Assembly: GCA_964541605.1 (NCBI GenBank)
Contig: CAZIQY010000004.1
Location: 1 to 64,000, forward strand
Direction of reading: 5' to 3'
DNA: 64,000 bases
Source: CAZIQY01 sp964541605
GTDB lineage: Bacteria; Desulfobacterota; Syntrophia; Syntrophales; UBA2185
The position numbers and the translations under genes were made by a program. Positions 1-8,784 of this stretch are shown here, piece by piece. Below the pieces are notes generated by a model. It had not been told where the DNA came from, ran no database searches, and worked only from the letters and a program-made list of their open reading frames with translations. The stretch's first letter is position 1, and every line of letters begins with the position of its first letter.

Positions 1-212
1 GGATAAAAACAGTAACCAGTTGAACTTATTCACGGATTATTCCGGACAGTAGTGGAAAAATATAAAAAGGTGGTGGATGTTTTACAGGCATCCGCTCTGA
101 TTTCCTGAGTTAGATGTCCATGATAAGGTCGGCTCTGCTATAATTGTAGAGAGGTAGTCAAATCAGAGTTCTTCTCGTTTCCGCAAATACCGAACGCATC
201 AACATTCTCCCT

Positions 213-1436
213 TTGCCGCTGGGCATGAACTGCGTATCCGCCGCGACGCAGAAGGCAGGGCATGAGGTGAAGCTTGTCGACCTGATGACCGAAAAAGATG
301 ACCGGTCGTCCATCAGAGAGGCAATTGCTTCATTTGATCCGGAAATAATCGGCATCTCCGTGAGAAATGTTGACGATCAGAATATGGAGAACCCCAGATT
401 CCTCCTGGATCAGGTGAAAAAAGTCGTTGCCGACTGCCGCAATCTTTCCGGTGTTCCCATCGTTCTGGGTGGTGCGGGTTACAGCATTTTTCCGGAAAGC
501 GCCCTAAGTTATCTGGAAGCAGATATGGGGATACAGGGAGAGGGGGAGTCGTCGTTCCCTCTTCTTCTGGATCACCTCGCACGGGGTGAAGACCTTTCGG
601 GCGTCCCCGGCCTTTATCTGCGGGGTTCGGGCCTGCAGGGTAAAAGAACCTTCGAGAAGAACCTCGATCGATTTCCGCTTCCCGGCGCCGCTCTTTCATC
701 TCTTTGTGCTCCCGACAAGCAGGAATTCTGGATGCCGCTGCAGACAAGGCGCGGATGTCCGATGGCCTGCAGCTATTGTTCCACTGCGATCATCGAAGGC
801 CGCTCGATCAGAAAGAGACGGCCGGATTTGATCATTGAGGAAATTGCCTGCCATGCCGTAGCCGGATTTCGGCGTTTCTATTTTGTCGATAATATCTTTA
901 ATATGCCGGCAGACTACGCCAAAAAAATCTGCCAAAATATCATAGAAAGCGGACTGGCTATATCCTGGCGGTGCATCATCAACCCCGGCAAGGTTGATGA
1001 GGGACTTGTTCATCTTATGGCCAAGGCCGGCTGCATAGAGGTCAGCCTTGGCTTTGAAAGCGGCTGCGAACGAATACTGCGCAAAATGAATAAAAGGTTC
1101 TCTCCGGATGATGTGCGCCGGACCTCGAATATGTTCAGGGACTTCGGAATCAGACAGATGGGATTTCTTCTGCTGGGGGGACCGGGAGAGACAAGAGAGT
1201 CCGTTCAGGAAAGCCTGGTGTTTGCCGATTCACTGAACCTTGATTCCCTGAAAATTACCGTCGGCATCCGCATCTATCCGTATACGGACTTGGCCAAAAC
1301 AGCTGCTGACGAAGGGTTGATACTGCCGGGAGACAATCTTCTGCTCCCCAGATTTTATATTGTTTCAAGCCTCAGGGATTGGTTGTACGACACCATCCCT
1401 CTCTGGATGGCTGATCGACGCCACTGGATGTTTTGA
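213..1436 (+). CDS. B12-binding-domain radical SAM protein
   Basis: Probable cobalamin-dependent radical SAM enzyme; its substrate cannot be told from the sequence. A Rossmann-like B12-binding domain fills about residues 1-150, and the radical SAM cluster motif CPMACSYC (C-x3-C-x2-C) lies at residues 182-189, followed by the usual barrel with GGPGET near residue 325. The first canonical start in frame is TTG at 213. However, the frame stays open to position 150, and codons 162-212 read as IRVLLVSANTERI and onward, exactly the first beta strand expected for this domain, with no ATG, GTG or TTG there. A TATAAT box sits at 139-144 and a purine run (agagagg) at 148-154. Either an unusual start such as ATC at 162 is used, or there is a base error. 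Family assignment is firm; the start is not. Confidence 0.85.
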   Translation: MPLGMNCVSAATQKAGHEVKLVDLMTEKDDRSSIREAIASFDPEIIGISVRNVDDQNMENPRFLLDQVKKVVADCRNLSGVPIVLGGAGYSIFPESALSYLEADMGIQGEGESSFPLLLDHLARGEDLSGVPGLYLRGSGLQGKRTFEKNLDRFPLPGAALSSLCAPDKQEFWMPLQTRRGCPMACSYCSTAIIEGRSIRKRRPDLIIEEIACHAVAGFRRFYFVDNIFNMPADYAKKICQNIIESGLAISWRCIINPGKVDEGLVHLMAKAGCIEVSLGFESGCERILRKMNKRFSPDDVRRTSNMFRDFGIRQMGFLLLGGPGETRESVQESLVFADSLNLDSLKITVGIRIYPYTDLAKTAADEGLILPGDNLLLPRFYIVSSLRDWLYDTIPLWMADRRHWMF

Positions 1437-1574
1437 TTCAAACGTGAAACCGCCTTCCTGAAAGAGACAGGGCATAAGTTTCTCCGATGACGGTAGCTTT
1501 GGGATAAAAATCGTGATAGTGAATATTATGAGCATAATACGGGGTTGCGGATGCCGTCACTAAAGGAGAAAACT

Positions 1575-3881
1575 ATGGACAAAAATAAATTCAAGTCGTT
1601 ATTCGCATGCACATGCCTGTTCCTGTCATTATGGGGATTTTTAGCTCTTCCGGCGGCGTATGCGGGAGATGGCGACTGCAAAACCATGACCTTCAAAAAC
1701 AACTCCGACGAGGATATCTTTGTCGGCGTATGGCACGGCGGGTCAAAAGGGTTGCCGACAAAAACAGGTTATCCGCCCCCGGAGGATTTTCCCAACTGGA
1801 GACTTCCGAAAGGGGAATTACGAGACTGGTGCGCCCCGCAAGGCTACTCAGGCCGTATCATCGCCAGGACAGGATGCAATGAGAAAGGTAAATGCGTTGC
1901 CGGCGACTGCTGCAAGGAGCCGGATGGCGGCGCCACCTGTGCAAATAATGTCTGCACCGGCGGCAACGATTCGGGTTCCGTGGCCGAATTCACCCTGGAT
2001 AACTGGACCAAAGACGGCAATCAAAACCTGACATATTCAACATGGTATGATCCCAGCTTCGTTGACGGATACAACTTCCCTGTCAAAATTGAATTTGAAA
2101 CCAAAGAAGGCGCCGCATGTAAAACGCTGGGATGCGAAAAGCTTCCCCAATGCCCGTGGAATGGAGGCGAACTCGTTGACGGCGTTTGTCTTTCCCCTTA
2201 CAAGAAATATGAGCTTGAACATCCTGATTTTATCAAACAGCAGCAGTACTATATCCTGGCGGCGAAATGCGCCAAAAGTAAAGTGGGCGTATGCGGATGC
2301 GGCAACCAGTGCAGCAAAGACAACCTGGAAGCATGTCCCAACGATTACAATGTCACTCCCGTGGTGAACATCAAGTCCGCGGGATGCTCTCCGCTCGGCC
2401 TTAAAGATACGAACGAAAAGGGACAGCCAAAGACACCGACCTATGCACATGACGAGCTTGCCAGGGCCCAGGTAACCTGCGCTTCGAAGGATGATGCAAA
2501 GGGCGACGGCTGCAAATTCCTGTGGGACGATGAATCGAGGAAATATAAAGATGCCATCCAGCCTGTATGTCCGGACGCTTATACGTGGCAGTATGACGAT
2601 CACAGCGGCCTTCAAAGCTGCTCAACTTCCGCCATCAACAAAATTGTCGTTACCTTCTTCGAGCGGCCGGAGGGCAAACATCTCAACAGCATGAGGCTGG
2701 CCCAGGCAAACCAATTGACCGGCACAGTCAGGGTCAGCAACAAGGCGGACGCCGGCTACGGCTATTCCATCTCTTTTTCCGCCAAAAAAGATACTGATCC
2801 TGACGGCACGGAGGATATTGTCAAGATCAAGGCCAAAAACGGCGATACCGTCGCCATAACCGACAATTGCGGATATACCGGCGCCGTAAGGACATGCACC
2901 ATGACGTATGATGAAAAGACGGGCCTTGTACCTGTGGGAACGGTCTTGAAGGATGGAAAATTTGTTCCGAATCCGGATGACCCGAACGAGGCAAAAAAGG
3001 CTGATGCCAAATGTTACGGCCCTGACAGCGGCTACAATTGGAAAGAACAGACCCCCACTTTCCTGGCCATGGGAATAGGAGATAACGTATGCGCGGGCGG
3101 GCCTATCTTCATGTATGTGGCTCCGAACCGCGGATTAAAAGGCAATATCAAGGTCAATAACGGCGCCGACGTAAAATTCAGCGGCCCGGATGCCGCGAAA
3201 TTTGAGGTCAAGAAAGGCGCTATCGTTGTCATAGCCGACAATCACGGCGACTCCAGCGATAATTACAGCAGGTCATGCACCATGAAATATGGTGAATATG
3301 ATGTAAAAAAGACTGGCCTTATCCCTGAAGGGACAGTCTTCAAGGATGGAATATTTATTCCGAACCCGAATGACCCTAACGACGCAAAAAATGCCAGGAA
3401 AGACTGCTACCAGATCGGCTGCAGCGGTTACCGCTGGGACAGGCAGACCACGTCCCTGCCTATGGAAGCGCCGAACTCTGAAAAATGCAAAGATGAAGAG
3501 GACACAAATTTCACGCTCTACCCTGCTGACGATGCAGCGGGTTCATATCAGATTAATCATGGCGAAATCAAAACGTATGGAACGTATCCCAAAGACAGAA
3601 AAACTGGTTTCATAAAAATCAGCATAAAAGACTTTGACGTGCTCACACTCACGACCGGATGCAATGTGAACGGCAAAGCCGATCCCGAAGGCACAAAAAT
3701 GACCTGCTCGATGATATACGACGCCAAAGCCGGAGAAGGCGGCTTTCAGGAACCTGATGATGACCCCCCCTGTGCGGACAGAGGAATCAGCAATATTGAC
3801 TGGATCAGCGGCAGCAATGAAAAGGAGCTTCATTTCGGGATGCCCAGCAAAATAAACGCCAAGGACCGCTGTACCAAATGA
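1575..3881 (+). CDS. Secreted thaumatin-like protein with C-terminal repeats
   Basis: Large exported protein of 768 residues. The start at ATG 1575 is chosen because TAAAGGAG lies just ahead (1561-1567) and a signal peptide follows that ends AAYA-GDG. Residues 27-365 match a thaumatin/PR-5 domain: ARTGCNEKGKCVAGDCC corresponds to the plant RTGCNF..G.C.TGDC block, YDPSFVDGYNFPV to the YDVSLVDGFN block, and CPDAYTWQYDDHSG to the C-terminal CP.AYSY..DD block. Many cysteines suggest disulphides in the periplasm or outside. Three further segments, about residues 378-491, 516-624 and 645-768, look like diverged copies of one unit: two share a (K)TGL.P.GT..KDG.F.PNP.DPN core and a GY.W...Q end. Function is unknown; plant homologues bind glucan, but that is not shown here. 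The stop codon lies inside a duplicated DNA segment described separately. Confidence 0.82.
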   Translation: MDKNKFKSLFACTCLFLSLWGFLALPAAYAGDGDCKTMTFKNNSDEDIFVGVWHGGSKGLPTKTGYPPPEDFPNWRLPKGELRDWCAPQGYSGRIIARTGCNEKGKCVAGDCCKEPDGGATCANNVCTGGNDSGSVAEFTLDNWTKDGNQNLTYSTWYDPSFVDGYNFPVKIEFETKEGAACKTLGCEKLPQCPWNGGELVDGVCLSPYKKYELEHPDFIKQQQYYILAAKCAKSKVGVCGCGNQCSKDNLEACPNDYNVTPVVNIKSAGCSPLGLKDTNEKGQPKTPTYAHDELARAQVTCASKDDAKGDGCKFLWDDESRKYKDAIQPVCPDAYTWQYDDHSGLQSCSTSAINKIVVTFFERPEGKHLNSMRLAQANQLTGTVRVSNKADAGYGYSISFSAKKDTDPDGTEDIVKIKAKNGDTVAITDNCGYTGAVRTCTMTYDEKTGLVPVGTVLKDGKFVPNPDDPNEAKKADAKCYGPDSGYNWKEQTPTFLAMGIGDNVCAGGPIFMYVAPNRGLKGNIKVNNGADVKFSGPDAAKFEVKKGAIVVIADNHGDSSDNYSRSCTMKYGEYDVKKTGLIPEGTVFKDGIFIPNPNDPNDAKNARKDCYQIGCSGYRWDRQTTSLPMEAPNSEKCKDEEDTNFTLYPADDAAGSYQINHGEIKTYGTYPKDRKTGFIKISIKDFDVLTLTTGCNVNGKADPEGTKMTCSMIYDAKAGEGGFQEPDDDPPCADRGISNIDWISGSNEKELHFGMPSKINAKDRCTK

Positions 3882-4034
3882 CCTTTTCATCAACTACGCA
3901 CTTTTTGATCATCCTCGGGAATGCGCCGTAGCACCGCGGATGCGCCCGGCATCCTTGATGGTTGTCCATCCGTCCGAAATTACAAAGACAAAATCATTGC
4001 GCATCAGGAATTCTTTTACGTTCCTCATATCCTG
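3879..4034 (-). pseudogene. Duplicated internal fragment of the D-aminoacylase gene
   Basis: This 156-bp stretch is nearly identical to 26401-26560, inside the intact minus-strand amidohydrolase gene at 26138-27793. I count three substitutions and one 4-base deletion. Read on the minus strand it encodes MRNVKEFLMRNDFVFVISDG and then runs out of frame. The copy begins exactly at the TGA stop of the thaumatin-like gene, so that stop is supplied by the inserted DNA. No terminal repeats or target duplication are visible around it. It is non-functional. Confidence 0.9.
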
Positions 4035-4083
4035 TTTAAAATGTATGGCTAAAACATGCAACTGTATGGTATAGGAATACGCC

Positions 4084-4443
4084 ATGGGGATTTTGGCTGA
4101 ACTATTATCATCAAAAATCAGGGCGGAAATCTTTCGCAACATCTTCGGGATTGCTCCCGATACGTCGCTCTACATGCGTGAAATTGAACGACGGACCGGT
4201 TTTGCCATCGGCACTGTACAGACGGAACTGAAGAAACTCCAGCGTCTCGATATCATCTCCAGAGTGAAGGACGGAAATCGTGTTTATTACCGGGCAAACA
4301 CAGCCCTATTTTACGATCTACAAACATCAGGGATTTCACTGATAATCGGCCATGCCGATAGATCCCTGAAGTTCAAATACAAGTCGGTAAAGACGAAATC
4401 AACTCATTTTGCTGAATTGCGATCGAAATATGCGACTTTTTGA
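4084..4443 (+). CDS. Winged-helix transcriptional regulator, C-terminally clipped
   Basis: The first about 80 residues (LLSSKIRAEIFRNIF, then MREIERRTGFAIGTVQTELKKLQRL, then RDG/KDGNRVYYRAN) match the small ArsR-like winged-helix proteins that normally continue into a nucleotidyltransferase domain of about 100 more residues. Here the similarity stops at RANTALFYDLQTSG and the last 35 residues look random, so the C-terminal domain has probably been lost by deletion or frameshift. DNA binding may survive. It sits among other gene fragments, consistent with decay of an island. The start at ATG 4084 agrees with the family's usual MGILAELLSSK opening. Confidence 0.65.
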   Translation: MGILAELLSSKIRAEIFRNIFGIAPDTSLYMREIERRTGFAIGTVQTELKKLQRLDIISRVKDGNRVYYRANTALFYDLQTSGISLIIGHADRSLKFKYKSVKTKSTHFAELRSKYATF

Positions 4444-4597
4444 CGCATATTTCTGTAAGCCGGCGTTTATTATTTTACGGATATCAGTTTTTTTGATCTC
4501 TACATTTCACCATAATTCTTAATACATCTTGTTCACCTGATATATAATTCCCGGAAACCCCAAAGACCTCATAAAACAAAAAAAACGGAGGTGGACC

Positions 4598-4840
4598 ATG
4601 ATAATGCAAGAAGCAATAAGGGCCCTTCTCAGGCGGCTGGGAGAAAAAGTGAATGTCCGTATTTCGCCTCATGATCTCCGGAGATACTCGGCTACCTATG
4701 CCAGCAGGAACGGTATTCCCCTGGAAGTAGTATCGAAGGTAATCTTGAGGCATCAGGATTTGAAAACCACCCAGGTCTATCTCGGCAAAATCAGTGATTC
4801 AGAGGCAATCCGATGGATGGACATCCTGCATGGGAAATAG
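4598..4840 (+). pseudogene. Tyrosine recombinase C-terminal fragment
   Basis: Eighty residues carrying only the last part of an integrase catalytic domain. The HDLR motif (H-x-x-R), the RHQD box and the nucleophile tyrosine in TTQVYLG are all present, but the first catalytic arginine and the DNA-binding arm are missing. An ATG with GGAGG at 4590-4594 begins the open frame, so it may still be translated, but it cannot be a working recombinase alone. It probably marks a past integration event at the left side of the accessory region. Confidence 0.75.
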
Positions 4841-4934
4841 AATTGTCCAAGCGTTGCTAATAGAAGTAAAAAGGTCTTTGGGGTTTATAAATCGTGTTTA
4901 GATCCTCCATAATGTAATATTTATCATCAGAAAC

Positions 4935-4968
4935 TGAATGCTTCACCTTGGAAAAAATTAAGCATTCA
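4935..4968. repeat. Inverted repeat TGAATGCTT / AAGCATTCA
   Basis: Nine-base perfect arms separated by 16 bases in the gap between the integrase fragment and mntA. It has no T-run, so it is not an obvious terminator. No function is assigned. Confidence 0.5.
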
Positions 4969-5034
4969 TATAGATAAATCTGAAGAGTTCAAACGGTACA
5001 TTCATCGATACAAAAAAACTTTGGGAATTTTCTG

Positions 5035-5063
5035 TTGACATATAATGACCCAGACCCTATAAA
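5035..5063 (+). promoter_or_regulatory. Sigma-70-type promoter of mntA-hepT
   Basis: TTGACA at 5035-5040 and TATAAA at 5058-5063 are separated by exactly 17 bases, which places the transcript start near 5070 and the mntA ATG 30 bases further on. Confidence 0.7.
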
Positions 5064-5099
5064 ATATGTAAAAATATTCGATAGCATGGACGGAATGGA

Positions 5100-5417
5100 A
5101 TGCAGATTAAGATCGGAACAAAGCAAGAAATTTTGGGTTTACTTAATCAGAACAGTTTTCATTTGAGAGCATTGGGGATAAAGAGGATCGGATTATTCGG
5201 TTCGTTTGTTCGTGGTGAACAACATCCTGATAGTGACATTGATCTGCTGGTTGAATTCGAACCGGGTCAAAAGACGTTCGATAATTTTATGAAACTTTCC
5301 TTCATGTTGGAAGATATGCTGCAGCATAGAGTAGAACTTATTACCGTAGAATCACTTAGTCCATATATTGGTCCCCACATTCTCAAGGAGGTTGAGTATG
5401 CCGCTCTTGCCGCTTGA
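5100..5417 (+). CDS. mntA: MntA-type minimal nucleotidyltransferase (antitoxin)
   Basis: A 105-residue MNT-family nucleotidyltransferase. The signature GLFGSFVRGEQHPDSDIDLLVEF holds the GS-x-RG core and the two metal-binding aspartates (DSDID). In characterised MntA/HepT systems the MNT protein neutralises the HEPN toxin by AMPylating a tyrosine of the toxin. It overlaps the next gene by 20 bases, so the two are translated together. A good promoter lies just upstream. It sits near the CRISPR locus with several other toxin-antitoxin pairs. Confidence 0.9.
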   Translation: MQIKIGTKQEILGLLNQNSFHLRALGIKRIGLFGSFVRGEQHPDSDIDLLVEFEPGQKTFDNFMKLSFMLEDMLQHRVELITVESLSPYIGPHILKEVEYAALAA

Positions 5418-5745
5418 GTTTCTACGTCATATCCTTGACGAGACCGAGTACCCGCTATCTGCAAAAAAGGGATTAAGCAAGGAAAAGTTTCTTTGTGATG
5501 CCACATTCATGCGTGCATTCGTGAGAAGCATTGAGATCATCGGTGAAGCATCAAAGAAAATACCTTCTGATCTTAAAAATCGGCATCCAGAAGTGGAATG
5601 GAAAGCTATAACGGGAATGAGAGATCGCCTCATTCATGACTACTTCGGTGTGGACTATGACATCGTGTGGGATGCAGTTCAAAATAAAATACCTTTTCTC
5701 CGTGAACAGATTTTGAGGATTTTACGCGAAGAGAATGCCATGTGA
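5398..5745 (+). CDS. hepT: HepT-like HEPN-domain ribonuclease toxin (DUF86)
   Basis: A 115-residue DUF86/HEPN protein. The catalytic R-x4-H-x-Y motif is seen as RDRLIHDY near residues 78-85, preceded by the typical EIIGEASKKIP helix. Proteins of this family cleave RNA (some cut tRNA) unless modified by the partner MntA. ATG 5398 is chosen over the earlier frame-open codons because AAGGAGG lies at 5385-5391. All key residues look intact, so the module is probably active. Confidence 0.9.
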   Translation: MPLLPLEFLRHILDETEYPLSAKKGLSKEKFLCDATFMRAFVRSIEIIGEASKKIPSDLKNRHPEVEWKAITGMRDRLIHDYFGVDYDIVWDAVQNKIPFLREQILRILREENAM

Positions 5746-6092
5746 TATGAAAATTGGCAACGCTACATGAGTACACAAGCGCATGGCTATAATATTTGAT
5801 TAAGACCCATCTTATGTATGTCAATCAAAAATAAATGACTTTTCAGAATACTAATCCTCACCATTTGTAGATACGGTCAATGTCCAGCGCATTTCATCTT
5901 TTCATGAACCGTATTCACTCTGCCAAATCAAAGCGAGCGATTGGGTGATCTGGCCAGACAATTGAATTCGGATTGAAATCTTCAGGTCTGAACCGTGTAT
6001 TTTACCGCTTAAGGAAATATTGGAAGCCTTCCTGAAGTCAAGCGTTTGGCAATCTTCATGGTCATCCAGCCTTTTAATGCCGATCGTTTCTT
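5746..6092. other. Non-coding stretch with no recognisable feature
   Basis: About 350 bases between hepT and the CoxE-like fragment. No gene, RNA or clear repeat is seen. The last 80 bases may be degraded 5' sequence of the CoxE-like gene, since that fragment lacks its front. Confidence 0.4.
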
Positions 6093-6413
6093 TTGGGACC
6101 CTCAGTGCTCGAATCCCTCAGGCAGTTCAACCGGGAACACGGGCAGAGACTGCTGAACAACAGAACTGTCGTGGTGATCTTAAGCGACGGTTGGGACCTG
6201 TGGCCGGAAATCCTCAGGCGGGAACTGTCTGTATTGAGCGGCAAAGTGCATCGGGTCATCTGGTTGAACCCCGAACTCGGACATCCCGACACGCCCATCA
6301 CGGCGCAGGGCATGGTGGCCGCCCTCCCCTACATCGACTACTTCATGCCTGCCGACAACCTGGAAAGCCTGAAACGGGTGGGACGGGTGCTCACCCGGGT
6401 TATGATCCATTGA
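6093..6413 (+). pseudogene. CoxE-like VWA-domain protein, C-terminal remnant
   Basis: About 105 residues matching only the end of the CoxE/VWA family: the conserved RTVVVILSDGWD strand, then RVIWLNPELG, and YIDYFMPADNLESL near the end. Full-length members are near 400 residues, so the N-terminal three quarters, including the MIDAS front end, are missing. There is no plausible start or ribosome site (first usable codon TTG 6093). It is another truncated gene at the left border of the CRISPR locus. Confidence 0.75.
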
Positions 6414-6450
6414 AACACTCATCACATCACACGCTATGTCAAAATTAATA

Positions 6451-6523
6451 TTGACATTTCTCTGTTTTTAAAGTTAGCCTGCGTTCACTTTCCACAGTTT
6501 CTCTTTTCCCTGCAACGTTGCAG
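6451..6523 (+). promoter_or_regulatory. cas6 promoter region with palindromic operator
   Basis: A TTGACA box at 6451-6456 is followed by a poor -10 and then, at 6510-6523, the perfect 14-bp palindrome CTGCAACGTTGCAG. Its core GCAACGTTGC recurs before csm1 (8716-8725) and cas1 (19906-19915). I read it as an operator of a regulator serving the whole locus. The promoter boxes alone are weak evidence; the shared palindrome is directly visible. Confidence 0.6.
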
Positions 6524-6561
6524 TTGTTTCTTTTGTCCGTACCTTGAGGAAAAGTATTTCC

Positions 6562-7542
6562 ATGTTATACGGCAAATATACATTCTGCAGTTCGTTTGAT
6601 AGTGACGCCATTCTTCCCGAATTCAAGGGATCGACATTCCGCGGCGTCTTCGGCCATGCCCTGAAAAAAGTCGTCTGCGCTTTGAAACGCCGGGAATGCG
6701 GTGATTGCCCGCTGGGCACAAATTGCGTCTATCCTTTCGTATTTGAAACACGCGATGCATCGGGTGAAACTAATGTAAAAAAACGCATCGCCGCTCCGCC
6801 TCGCCCATACGTCATCGAGCCGATGCCGGACATCAAAACGCGTTTCCTGTCGGGGGAATCGTTCGATTTCAACCTCCTTCTTTTTGGAAAAGCCAATGAA
6901 TATCTGCCTTATTTCATCTACGCATTCGATCAGATGGGAAAACCCGGAATAGGGAAACACATCAGTAAAGAGAGAGCTTCATTCACGCTCAGGACGGTTT
7001 CGGCAAACGGCCGGCTCGTTTACAGCAGCGAAGACGGCAAAATACGGAATGAAAACGTAACGGAAAATCTGGCCGATCTCATGCCCTTCCTTCGGGGGAA
7101 ACACCTCTCCGAAACAGACACCATCCATGCGTTGACGGTCACTCTCCTGACTCCCGTGCGAATCAAATATGAAAATCGCTTCGACGCCACCCTTCCCTTC
7201 CATATTCTGGTTCGCGCCATGCTGCGGCGAGTTTCTTCTCTATGCGAATACTACGGCGACGGCGAGCCGAAGCTCGATTACCGGGGGCTGGTGGACAGGG
7301 CAAAAAACATTACAATGAAGGAATCTGCGGTTTCATGGTTCGACTGGCGCCGCTACTCCAACAGACAGGATCAGGCCATGCTCATGGGAGGAATGATCGG
7401 CAAGGTCGTATATGAAGGCAATCTCGGAGAATTCCTGCCTCTCCTGCGGTTCTGTGAAAAAGTCCATCTCGGAAAACAGACGACCTTCGGTCTCGGAAAA
7501 ATCGGCCTGACCGTAAACGGAACATCGGCAGCGTTTCCATAG
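6562..7542 (+). CDS. cas6: CRISPR pre-crRNA endoribonuclease Cas6
   Basis: RAMP-fold Cas6 of 326 residues; it cuts the repeat transcript to leave an 8-base 5' handle on each crRNA. Visible features are a short cysteine cluster (CGDCPLGTNC near residues 54-63) and the glycine-rich loop QTTFGLGKIGLTV near the C-terminus that ends this family. ATG 6562 is preferred to TTG 6544 because GAGG at 6546-6549 serves as ribosome site and the protein then opens MLYGKYTF. It is the first gene of the type III operon. The catalytic residues cannot be assigned by eye because Cas6 active sites vary. Confidence 0.9.
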   Translation: MLYGKYTFCSSFDSDAILPEFKGSTFRGVFGHALKKVVCALKRRECGDCPLGTNCVYPFVFETRDASGETNVKKRIAAPPRPYVIEPMPDIKTRFLSGESFDFNLLLFGKANEYLPYFIYAFDQMGKPGIGKHISKERASFTLRTVSANGRLVYSSEDGKIRNENVTENLADLMPFLRGKHLSETDTIHALTVTLLTPVRIKYENRFDATLPFHILVRAMLRRVSSLCEYYGDGEPKLDYRGLVDRAKNITMKESAVSWFDWRRYSNRQDQAMLMGGMIGKVVYEGNLGEFLPLLRFCEKVHLGKQTTFGLGKIGLTVNGTSAAFP

Positions 7543-7558
7543 AAGGCATCGAAACAAC

Positions 7559-8683
7559 ATGAAAAACATTCTTCTTGCCGTAGTCGGGTTGAGTCCTCAG
7601 GTCATCACGGAAACCCTGTTCGCCCTGCACCAGCAGGGGCGAAAGGTGGACGCCATCCATGTCATCACCACCCGCCAGGGAAAGGAGCACATCAACGCCC
7701 ACCTCCTTTCGCCCGGAGACGGAAAATACTATCGGTATCTCCGGGAATACGGCATCGACGCGAAATCCATCGATTTCGACTTCGACCATGTCCATACCGT
7801 CAAAGACCCCCACGGAATCGAGATCGACGATATCGCAGACGAGGAAGAGAACGAGTGGCTCCTCAAGTGCTGCCTGGAATGGGCATTCAAATTGACGCGC
7901 GATCCCGATAACGCCGTGTTTTTCTCCGTCGCCGGGGGACGCAAGACCATGAGCGCCTGCCTGATGGTGGCCGCGCAGTTCTATGGCCGTCCCCAGGACC
8001 GCGTTTTTCATGTCCTGGTCACACCGGAATTCGAGAGCAACCGGGACTTTTACTATCCGCCGAAAGCCTCCGTTCCCATTGAGTTGCGGGATAAAAACGG
8101 TCATGTTTACATCAAGGAATCAAAGTACGCCGCCATCAACCTCGTGCCCATTCCCTTCGTCTCTGTCAGAGATCAATTATCCGATGACATGCTCCGCCGC
8201 CCCAAAGATCCCGCCACGCTCCTTATGTCTCTGATCCGGGAGGAATCGCACCATCTCACCGTCGATCTGACAGCCGCCCGGCTGATCTACAAAAAGAGGG
8301 AAATCGACATGATGCCGGCCAGACTCGCACTCTACGCCTATTTCGCTCTCCAAAAAAAGGAATGTGGAAAAGAATCATCCTTCTGCCGGGGCTGTGCGGA
8401 ATGCTACCAGGATATTCAGACTGTTCTGCATCGACAGGGGAAAATAGCGGAAATCTACAAGAAACTAACCGGCACCCGGGATCATTTCGCCATGAGCGAC
8501 GAGGGCATCATGAACCTCAGCAAGGTAAACTTCAACTCCTACCGGAGCAAAATCCGCCGGGACATCGAAAAGGGGTTCGGCCTCTACGCCCTCCGGGAAA
8601 TCGCCATCGCCTCGGAAGGCAGGCGGCCCGACACACGCTACGGCATCAGGATCGATCGGGAGAGGATCCGGATAGTGCTGTGA
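7559..8683 (+). CDS. CARF-domain protein, NE0113/Csm6-type ring nuclease family
   Basis: A 374-residue CRISPR-associated protein. The N-terminal about 190 residues form a CARF domain: MKNILLAVVGLSPQVITETLFAL, then SVAGGRKTMSA near residues 122-132, the loop that contacts cyclic oligoadenylate in this fold. A cysteine group (CRGCAEC) follows near residue 277. The last about 70 residues (NLSKVNFNSYRSKIRR, then GRRPDTRYGIRI) look like a winged-helix segment, so this protein may be a ligand-sensing regulator as well as, or instead of, a ring nuclease. I see no HEPN domain; a lone R-x4-H string near residue 226 is not in a helical HEPN context. It lies 16 bases behind cas6. The family is recognised; the exact activity is inference. 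Confidence 0.8.
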   Translation: MKNILLAVVGLSPQVITETLFALHQQGRKVDAIHVITTRQGKEHINAHLLSPGDGKYYRYLREYGIDAKSIDFDFDHVHTVKDPHGIEIDDIADEEENEWLLKCCLEWAFKLTRDPDNAVFFSVAGGRKTMSACLMVAAQFYGRPQDRVFHVLVTPEFESNRDFYYPPKASVPIELRDKNGHVYIKESKYAAINLVPIPFVSVRDQLSDDMLRRPKDPATLLMSLIREESHHLTVDLTAARLIYKKREIDMMPARLALYAYFALQKKECGKESSFCRGCAECYQDIQTVLHRQGKIAEIYKKLTGTRDHFAMSDEGIMNLSKVNFNSYRSKIRRDIEKGFGLYALREIAIASEGRRPDTRYGIRIDRERIRIVL

Positions 8684-8685
8684 TA

Positions 8686-8735
8686 TTGACACATTAATGA
8701 TGAAATCTGTAAACGGCAACGTTGCAATCGTTGCC
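8686..8735 (+). promoter_or_regulatory. csm1 promoter region with palindromic operator
   Basis: TTGACA at 8686-8691 is followed about 17 bases later by a weak -10, then by GGCAACGTTGCAATCGTTGCC-type sequence at 8715-8735. This holds the GCAACGTTGC core (8716-8725) and a further half site, so that GGCAACG and CGTTGCC also pair across 7 bases. The same core is found before cas6 and cas1. Confidence 0.55.
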
Positions 8736-8784
8736 TGAAACATATGCATTCCGTATTTTATACGAAAAAATGGAGGATCGGAGG

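Noticed and set aside
7559..8683. Calling this gene a classical HEPN-type Csm6
   Set aside because: The CARF half is clear, but the one R-x4-H string is not in a HEPN fold context; the NE0113-type family fits better.
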